Origin: Beaufortia kweichowensis
Taxonomy: Eukaryota > Chordata > Actinopteri > Cypriniformes > Gastromyzontidae
Assembly: GCA_019155185.1 (NCBI GenBank)
Contig: CM032797.1
Location: 3,067,610-3,131,609, forward strand
Direction: 5' to 3'
Length of the DNA stretch: 64,000 bases
The translations under genes were made by a program, and so were the position numbers. Positions 56,734 through 64,000 of the stretch are shown in pieces; the first letter of the stretch is position 1; each line of letters opens with the position of its first letter. A model generated the notes under the pieces. That model ran no database searches, had not been told where the DNA came from, and saw only the letters and a program-made list of their open reading frames with translations.

Positions 56734-57282
56734 CTAAATCAAATCTATTTACCCAACGCACAATGATCCGTCTGTTTATGCTTTATGTTCTCTGTCGCTT
56801 TTTTTAGTAGATGTTCTTTAGGTTATCGCTGTTCTTTAAAGAAAGTCCGACAAGCTGCGACTAGTTTTCTAAACTTTCATACGTGTCATTGAAAGCCACA
56901 GCAGCATCATTATGGTTGTTCTGGTCAACTCCTCCCTTTGACTCTTAGTGCCACCTAGAGGCCAGTGCGCAGACGTGCACAACATCAACATTCAGCGAAT
57001 GAAAACATGTTAAATAAACATTTTGAATAAACAATTTAATGTGCACTAGAAAAGCACTCAGCCAATGATATAAACATTTGAAATTCAGAATTAATTACCA
57101 TAACTTTTTTTGTTGGGGAATACTTCTTTTACGTCCTTATAAAAAGTGTATTGGCCCATGTAAAAATCAAAGTCTTATTTTAAACGCTTGCTGAATCTTT
57201 CCCAAACTCTGTTGGAAAATGTAAATTTTGTCAAACTTTAGTTCAGCTTTACACTTTCTGGTCAATTATGGACGGATTGTCA
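56734..57282. other. 5' flank of the golim4 copy
   Basis: Contains the presumed golim4 promoter on the minus strand; no clear TATA box or CpG cluster. The right half is AT-rich with no recognised feature. Confidence 0.45.
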
Positions 57283-57627
57283 ATCCTTGACATATAAATT
57301 CTCACGGAATGCATTTACCAATATATTAAATTATCTGTTTATATTTTACTGAGTCCAGACATTACAAAATAGCAGTCTATGCACACATAATGCTGTTGTA
57401 AAAATTGAATGTGTTATGGATGTGACAGAAAGAAACATACTTTTGGAATTTCTGTGAATTAAAAATACACAAACCAGAAGTAAGAGATGACTCTTCAAAA
57501 ACATAAAACAGTTATTTTAATGTTATTTTTCATATTTTCATTTATGTGGAATATGGACTGTTATGGATGTGACAATTCTGAAAACAGCACTTTACCTGAT
57601 TATGAAAAAAATCATGCTGTAAACATA
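57283..57627. repeat. Dispersed repeat copy, left part, interrupted by a Tc1 element
   Basis: Matches 20800-21076 in the same orientation and 40770-41060 in reverse. The copy continues after the Tc1 element at 59183-59245, where GACATCTGAGCT and ATGATGAAAACC match the reverse complement of 40635-40670. Confidence 0.6.
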
Positions 57628-59182
57628 CAGGGAGTGCAGAATTATTAGGCAAATGAGTATTTTGACCACATCATCCTCGTTATGCATGTTGTCTTACTCC
57701 AAACTGTATAGGCTGGAAAGCCTACTACCAATTAAGCATATTAGGTGATGTGCATCTCTGTAATGAGAAGGGGTGTGGTCTAATGACATCAACACCCTAT
57801 ATCAGGTGTGCATAATTATTAGGCAACTTCCTTTCCTTTGGCAAAATGGGTCAAAAGAAGGACTTGACAGGCTCAGAAAAGTCAAAAATAGTGAGATATA
57901 TTGCAGAGGGATGCAGCAGTCTTAAAATAGCCAAGCTTCTGAAGCGTGATCATCGAACAATCAAGCTGCTTCATTCAAAATAGTCAACAGGGTCGCAAGA
58001 AGCGGTGGAAAAACCAAGGCACAAAATAACTGCCCGTGAACTGAGAAAAGTTGCCGCAGTAGCTGCTAAGATGCCACTTGCCACCAGTTTGGCCATATAT
58101 TTCAGAGCTGCAACATCACTGGAGTGCCCAAAAGCACAAGGTGTGCAATACTCAGAGACATGGCCAAGGTAAGAAAGGCAGAAAGTCGACTCACCACTGA
58201 ACAAGACACACAAGCTGAAACGTCAAGACTGGGCCAAGAAATATCTCAAGACTGATTTTTCTAAGGTTTTATGGACTGATGAAATGAGAGTGAGTCTTGA
58301 TGGGCCAGATGGATGGGCCCGTGGCTGGATTGGTAAAGGGCAGAGAGCTCCAGTCCGACTCAGACGCCAGCAAGGTGGAGGTGGAGTACTGGTTTGGGCT
58401 GGTATCATCAAAGATGAGCTTGTGGGGCCTTTTTCGGGTTGAGGATGGAGTCAAGCTCAACTCCCAGTCCTACTGCCAGTTTCTGGAAGACACCTTCTTC
58501 AAGCAGTGGTACAGGAAGAAGTCTGTATCCTTCAAGAAAAACATGATTTTCATGCAGGACAATGCTCCATCACACGCCCAAGTACTCCACAGCGTGGCTG
58601 GCAAGAAAGGGTATAAAAGAAGAAAATCTAATGATATGGCCTCCTTGTTCACCTGATCTGAACCCCATTGAGAACCTGTGGTCCATCATCAAATGTGCGA
58701 TTTACAAGGAGGGAAAACAGTACACCTCTCTGAACAGTGTCTGGGAGGCTGTGGTTGCTGCTGCACGCAATGTTGATGGTGAACAGATCAAAACACTGAC
58801 AGAATCCATGGATGGCAGGCTTTTGAGTGTCCTTGCAAAGAAAGGTGGCTATATTGGTCACTGATTTGTTTTTGTTTGGTTTTTGAATGTCAGAAATGTA
58901 TATTTGTGAATGTTGAGATGTTATATTGGTTTCACTGGTAAAAATAAATAATTGAAATGGGTATAAATTTGTTTTTTGTTAAGTTGCCTAATAATTATGC
59001 ACACCTGATATAGGGTGTTGATGTCATTAGACCACACCCCTTCTCATTACAGAGATGCACATCACCTAATATGCTTAATTGGTAGTAGGCTTTCCAGCCT
59101 ATACAGCTTGGAGTAAGACAACATGCATAACGAGGATGATGTGGTCAAAATACTCATTTGCCTAATAATTCTGCACTCCCTG
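57628..59182 (+). mobile_element. Tc1/mariner element, complete ends, 202-bp inverted repeats
   Basis: The 1555-bp element is flanked by TA (57626-57627, 59183-59184). Its terminal inverted repeats (57628-57829 and 58981-59182) are 202 bp each and differ at only one position by eye. It encodes a broken transposase on the plus strand. The near-identical ends suggest recent movement, probably driven by transposase from another copy. Confidence 0.95.
57846..58863 (+). pseudogene. Frameshifted Tc1-like transposase, DD37E-type spacing
   Basis: ATG at 57846 opens 45 codons (MGQKKDLTGSEKSKIVRYIA, a helix-turn-helix start) and then stops at 57981. Later pieces lie in other frames: KVLWTDEMRVSLDGPDGWA (first catalytic Asp in WTDE), MIFMQDNAPSH (second Asp), and SPDLNPIENLW (Glu), ending GGYIGH at the stop. 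Counting through the break between the second and third pieces gives 37 residues between the second Asp and the Glu, unlike the 34 of classical Tc1. At least three frame changes make it inactive. Confidence 0.85.
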
Positions 59183-59245
59183 TAAAAATATGCTTTTATA
59201 AATATAGACATCTGAGCTATCTGTATGATGAAAACCTTAGGTAAA

Positions 59246-60246
59246 AACTTTATTATCTTTACTGTAAGATATGTCATTCTTTATTATTTTATTATCATGT
59301 CATGAGAACATCGGCAATAATATTGTTTTCATCGAATTTTATATAATTAGAAACTTATGTTTTCCATGGTCTCAAAAATCTTTTGAAAGGCATGCTTAAA
59401 TGTTTGAAATTATTTGTGTAAAAAAATATACAATGTCCCACAATGTTAATTTTGTATTACAAACAACACACAAACTAACTTGCTGTAATAGCTACTGGTT
59501 TAGATTTCACAGGACACTGACCACAATCCAAATAATCATCAATGTAAGTCGCCCATCAAAAGTTGGGTCAGTTTAAACTTGTGACTATTTCAAGCTTTCA
59601 CCACCACTGGAAAAAACTACTCGTTTTAATAAACATGTGGGAGTAATTTCATAGTTAAGTTGCTGTCACTATGGTTTAAGCACACGCCTTTCTTGGTTTT
59701 ATTTTGTACTTATTTGTGGTCAGTCTGGCCGAACTGGTCTGGCAATAGTCATTCTAGCAACACCTATAGAGCAAAAAGCCAACCAAACATTGTAAACTGC
59801 TACTAAACTAAAAAGGGAAAATCTGTTTCCAATTACTGGTGTACAATGTAAACAGTCATGTCCAGCACGATCCAGACTTGCTCCACCTCAACTAATTAAA
59901 ATGTATGTTTTGGAACAAGAGAAAAGCTGTTCTGCTGTTTGTAGTTCATTAATAAGGCTATGTGAAACACACCACTAAGATTTATTAGCTTTTTAACAAA
60001 ATTTATGTGCATATCAAAGCTATTTTTTCCTTAATGCATTAAAACAAAATTCACCCTGTTAAACTAGCTTATGGTTTTGTGTACAGTGTTTTAGTTTTAA
60101 AGCTGTGCTGTAAAAGCCAAACACGTGTTACATATATCTGCAGTATTAAAAACAATAAAATCAATAAAAAAACATTAATAATATATAATATAACACCTCC
60201 TAATGTACAGAATGTAGTTAATATAGGCCTCTCATAGAGTTCAGTA
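59246..60246. other. AT-rich DNA downstream of the ptx3 copy
   Basis: Part may still belong to the dispersed repeat; the rest holds no recognised gene or element. It would include the ptx3 3' UTR on the minus strand. Confidence 0.5.
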
Positions 60247-60863
60247 TCAGTTGATATATTGAGCGCCTCCATGTGGAATGATCTCTGACACGCCCCATCC
60301 GATCACATTCCCGCGATTATCACAGGATCCGTCCGGATTGGCGTACTCCCGAATCCTTTCCGCTTCCAGCACACGATCCCACACGTTCACACCTGTCATC
60401 TTTCCTGTGAAAGCAACCGATGAGTCCAGATCCTTATAACTCCCCAACCGCTGCGCCCTGTCCAAGCAGGATGAATCCATCTCCGGGCAATCCGTAGAAC
60501 CCGCTGCCACTCCAGGGACACATGCCACTTTCTCTCCGTTCATCCACAGAGAAGCCAGCCCCTGCTCTGAGCTCCAGGCTGCGCACACGTGTCCCCACAG
60601 TCCATCTGTTACCGTGCCGTGTGCTTCCACTAGATGGGTCTCACCGCCCAACGTGAGCAGCAAAGAGCGCCTTGCCATGAAAAGCTGAAGCTCTTGTGGG
60701 TTTTTCTTGGTGCCGTAAGAGAAAAGTACTGTTTTATTCAGAGCCTGAGTCACTTTGGCCCACAGACAGATTGTGAATGACTGTAGGGAGAAGGGCATGG
60801 ATGGTGTCACTTCTGCGAAGATGTGTTTGGAACGCATTGGAAATAATATCGCCATTTCGCAGC
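60247..60863 (-). other. ptx3: Intact pentraxin-domain exon of the ptx3 copy
   Basis: A 617-nt exon with an undamaged frame covering the whole C-terminal pentraxin domain. The two Cys that form the domain disulfide are present (CLWAKV and HVCAAW). The contrast with the broken second exon is the reason to list it separately. Confidence 0.8.
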
Positions 60864-62241
60864 CTTAAACAGAGAAAGAGAGAGCAAGATTCATCATGGA
60901 ACTGACTCAGCATGCAAATGACATATTTTTACCAAAGTTGAAACACACCTGCAGGCAGATAACGTTGTGCAGTTGCTCTTGGAAAAGGGCCAGCTGGGAA
61001 TGTACTATTTGGAGATCTCGCGGGCGGTGGCCACTAAGGCTCTCTCTCAAGCTTTCCACCATCCGCACTGCTTGCCTCTTGCTCCTTTGGGTACGTGGGA
61101 AAAGCTTTCATGGCCACTTGACTCAAACCCACTCCTTGCAGGAAACTGCTCTCAAGTTTGCTGAGACGGGTGGCCTGGTTTCTGCCCGCCTGAATAAGCT
61201 GCTGCAGTTTGTCATTGTTTTGGCCTTGATACTTATCTGCTGCCTCTGAGCTGTTTCACGACTTGGTCCAGTTTGACGTTCATCTGCTCACTTATACATT
61301 TGCAAGTGTTCTCTATGGCTTGGACACACGCTTTGTTGTTGTTAGAAATGTGCTTGAGCTCTTTCCGAATGAAGTTCATCTCCCCAATCACGTCTTCGCT
61401 GTGTTGGAGGAGCATGTTTTTTTTCATCGCACAGTCTTCCAGCATGATGAACAGTTTGTCCCAGCGTGTGATGTCCTGTGACTGACAGGGAGTTTGGGTG
61501 GGTCCTGCAGCGAGGAGAGAAGATGCGTGTAACATTGTTTAGAAGGTATTCATCTACAATCAAAGTGCCTGCTTAATGCACAAATGCATATTTTATTAGT
61601 TCATGCATTCCCTGCAAACCCTTGTTCTCAGTGTTGCAAGCGCAATCCTCTTCTGTTTGTATAGTAATGTTTCGTTCTCTAAATTCTCAAAGACTAGATG
61701 CTCATAAGGATCATCTGGTTAATATGTCAAATCTATCAAATTTGATTTGATAGCACCGTGCATTACAAATACAGATCTTTCAAATACATTTGGTTAGTTG
61801 ACATGAAATGTCCTTCAGTGTGACATACTAAAACTATTATAAACACAGTTTTGCTCATTTATTTTTTTTAATCATTATTTATAAAGCCGTTAATGAAAGA
61901 AATAGAAACATGGTGGTAAGGACACTTTGCCTTATTTAAAAAACCTAAAAACCTCATAGACAGTGTTAGCCTCAACTACATTTACAGACTGGACATGTTA
62001 ACCTAATTTTAAAAATAACAAAGTAATAATTTCTTGAATTTCTGCTTCTTTAAACAAGAACAAGACATTTTGGAAGAATTGAAAGAGAATTGAAAGAGAC
62101 ATACTTACTTGCCTGGGGTTCACCATTAGAGATTACATTATAATAGGAATCGAGATAATCCTCTCCATATTCATAACCAAACACATTTCCACTCAAAAAG
62201 CCAGTCAGACAGAGGGCCAACACAGCCCCGGGTGTATACAT
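60247..62241 (-). pseudogene. ptx3: Long pentraxin PTX3 copy, coiled-coil exon frameshifted
   Basis: PTX3 is a secreted multimeric pattern-recognition protein of innate immunity. The usual three exons are present with canonical junctions: 62109-62241 (signal peptide, MYTPGAVLALCLTGFLSG, then an acidic Tyr-rich stretch), 60949-61504 and 60247-60863. The second exon starts with the conserved RWDKLFIMLEDC segment and a coiled coil, but a one-base insertion after QLRGS gives a stop at 61233-61235, and one or more further shifts occur before the exon end. The third exon is open over about 200 codons: CEMAILFPMRSKHIF, a pentraxin signature HVCAAWSS, GKMTGVNVWD and the terminal IIPHGGAQYIN. Identity is secure. 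Inactivation is likely, unless the indels are assembly errors. Confidence 0.78.
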
Positions 62242-64000
62242 GCTGATTTTTATGCTGGTATGTATGTTTGACTGTGTCTGTGAATGTAATAAGATTATTT
62301 GTCAGTAAGTCAGATGTTCCACGGCCACTAACTCCCTTGTGGCTTCTTCCTGTGTTGTTACTGAACAATCCCTTGGCCAGCTTGCCTCACTGAGCATCGG
62401 ATCTGCATGGAAACTCTCTGAGCGCCTGTGAAGCCAAGCGGGCCCTTTAAACCCAGCACACAGAGCAGGAGTGTCACAGTGAATGAGTAATGCTTTGCTG
62501 AGGTCTGCAGCGTATGTGATGGACTCAAATGTCACAGCCTTTGCTGTTGGTTGGGTAAGACATTGTCATGGGGGTGTGGAAAAGAAAAGCGAAATGGGCT
62601 GGGTCTCCCCTTCACTGAGAAATCTGCCTCAGGTAGAGGAACAAGAGAGACTTAAACAAAGAAACGTTAAAGAACATAGTATCACAAAGAGATTTCATTT
62701 GTCTAAAACTGAGTGCTGACCTCTAAAAGTATGATGATAATGATAACTGGGTTGAATTACTTTCATATTTCCATTCAGAAGACTAGCATTTGAGGTGCCA
62801 ACCCTTTGAACCTTTGCACATCCTATAAATATTAACTTTGAGTTCATTAGAGCATCAACTCGAGTTTAGCTGATCTGATAAAAGAGAGAAAAGAAAACCT
62901 TTGGAAAACCAATTAAGCGGCATACTCTTAGAAATACCTTCAGGGCTGCATCCTGTAAGTAAACACAGAACAATGGCATGTCGTGGCTTTTTAAACCCGT
63001 GGGCCAAGCAATTAATAATGACACAAACAACAAAGTAAACAATACATCTCTTTAACAATCTCTTGCAGAAAGAAGCAACAGAAAGAACAGCAGAAGTTGG
63101 TCCCATTAATATATTTAAAAGAAAATACAAGATTGCACGAGCGATAATGCCTATCTTCAAATCTGTAAAACATTTATGAAGGGATGTTTTCGTACTTGAT
63201 TTTGATCTAAATACATCTTGAAAGAATAAAATATACAGAAGTGAAGATTAAACTGAAAACTTGAAGACACAGCAGTTCTTTCTGCAATTTTTTGGCTTAA
63301 AATCTGACAGGGAGCGCTTGTTATTTAGGGATCAACAGGAATATTTTTCTCTGTATAAATCAGATGTAGTCAGTTTTGAACGCTTCAAATGTACCAGAGC
63401 TCATGAGCAGAGATAATCAAAAAAACATGAGAAAATAATTTATTAAAGGGAGGACAAACTTTTGTAAAACAGTGCCACGCCAAACAAGGGTAATCTACCC
63501 TGTCTGGGGTGTGTCTGTAGTTTCCAATATTCTGTGTTATGAGAGCGATATAAATAGCATTGTTTTCACTATAGACTTAGTTTGTCTACGGCATGTACAT
63601 ACTGTAAGTGCTTAAACAGAATGTTGTCTGAACCTTTGAAGTATATAAATATAAAAAAATATATATATATATTTGTTTATTTATTATTAAAGTTTATAAC
63701 AATAAGTTTTGTGTACATTTTTATTGTATAATTTAAGTAAATTATAATAATTAATAATATTATAATAATTCATAATTGTCATACTTCAATTGGACCCTAA
63801 CTCTTTTACTCTCTTCTCCTTTATACACACATCTGATTGGCACATTCAGATGTTGACATTGTCAGCGGAACACAGTTTTATTAAGTTAACTCAGGACAAA
63901 GAGTTTTAGTCACTAACCAGACACCCTGACCCTCCCTTTCATAACATGATTAAGTCAAACTTGTTAAATCAAATTGAACGTTTTATTGTTTTATAAAATA
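62242..64000. other. 5' flank of the ptx3 copy and AT-rich DNA to the window end
   Basis: No further gene is supported. The sequence just upstream of 62241 should contain the ptx3 promoter, but no motif is decisive. A short (TA)n run lies at about 63656-63672. Open frames at 62483-62719 and 62855-63160 show no family signature. Confidence 0.5.

Noticed and set aside
58297..58864. Two overlapping frames that could be read as separate proteins
   Set aside because: They are pieces of one frameshifted Tc1-type transposase.

Overview
The window looks like nuclear DNA from a ray-finned fish, most likely a cyprinid-type teleost. The evidence is intron-bearing vertebrate genes with canonical GT/AG junctions, several Tc1/mariner and hAT elements of fish type, a palindromic MITE of the kind common in carp-like fishes, and long (CA)n/(TA)n microsatellites. 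No bacterial operon, CRISPR array, tRNA or rRNA gene was found. A 100-N scaffold gap lies at 46412-46511.

Layout from left to right. (1) 199-5228, minus strand: the 5' part of a nardilysin gene (M16 zinc peptidase, nrdc). Ten exons can be read. The last one inside the window carries a one-base insertion. (2) 5229-10970: intergenic DNA with Tc1 fossils. (3) 10975-15860, plus strand: slitrk3, a synaptic leucine-rich-repeat membrane protein, with a CpG-rich non-coding first exon and one intact 882-codon coding exon. (4) 15860-46411: about 30 kb with no recognisable gene, holding a nested Tc1 relic, two hAT elements with perfect 8-bp target duplications, and long non-repetitive stretches that look like candidate regulatory DNA for slitrk3. 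(5) After the gap, all on the minus strand: a pdcd10 (CCM3) copy at 47168-50240 whose exons and splice sites are recognisable but carry several frameshifts; a golim4 (GPP130) copy at 52096-56733 with at least two frameshifted exons and one missing splice acceptor; and a ptx3 (long pentraxin) copy at 60247-62241 whose pentraxin exon is fully open but whose coiled-coil exon is frameshifted. An almost complete Tc1-like element with 202-bp inverted repeats sits at 57628-59182.

The genes do not form a pathway. The most notable feature is that a conserved vertebrate block (slitrk3 - pdcd10 - golim4 - ptx3) is present while three of its members are decaying. serpini1, which in mammals lies head-to-head with PDCD10 and next to GOLIM4, is not seen. 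This would fit loss of one copy after whole-genome duplication or allotetraploidy, with intact partners elsewhere. Uncorrected indels in the assembly are the main alternative. Gene identities rest on remembered family sequences, not on database searches. I found no convincing undescribed molecular system; the best leads are the gene decay, the nested transposons and an unclassified repeat family with four copies in the window.
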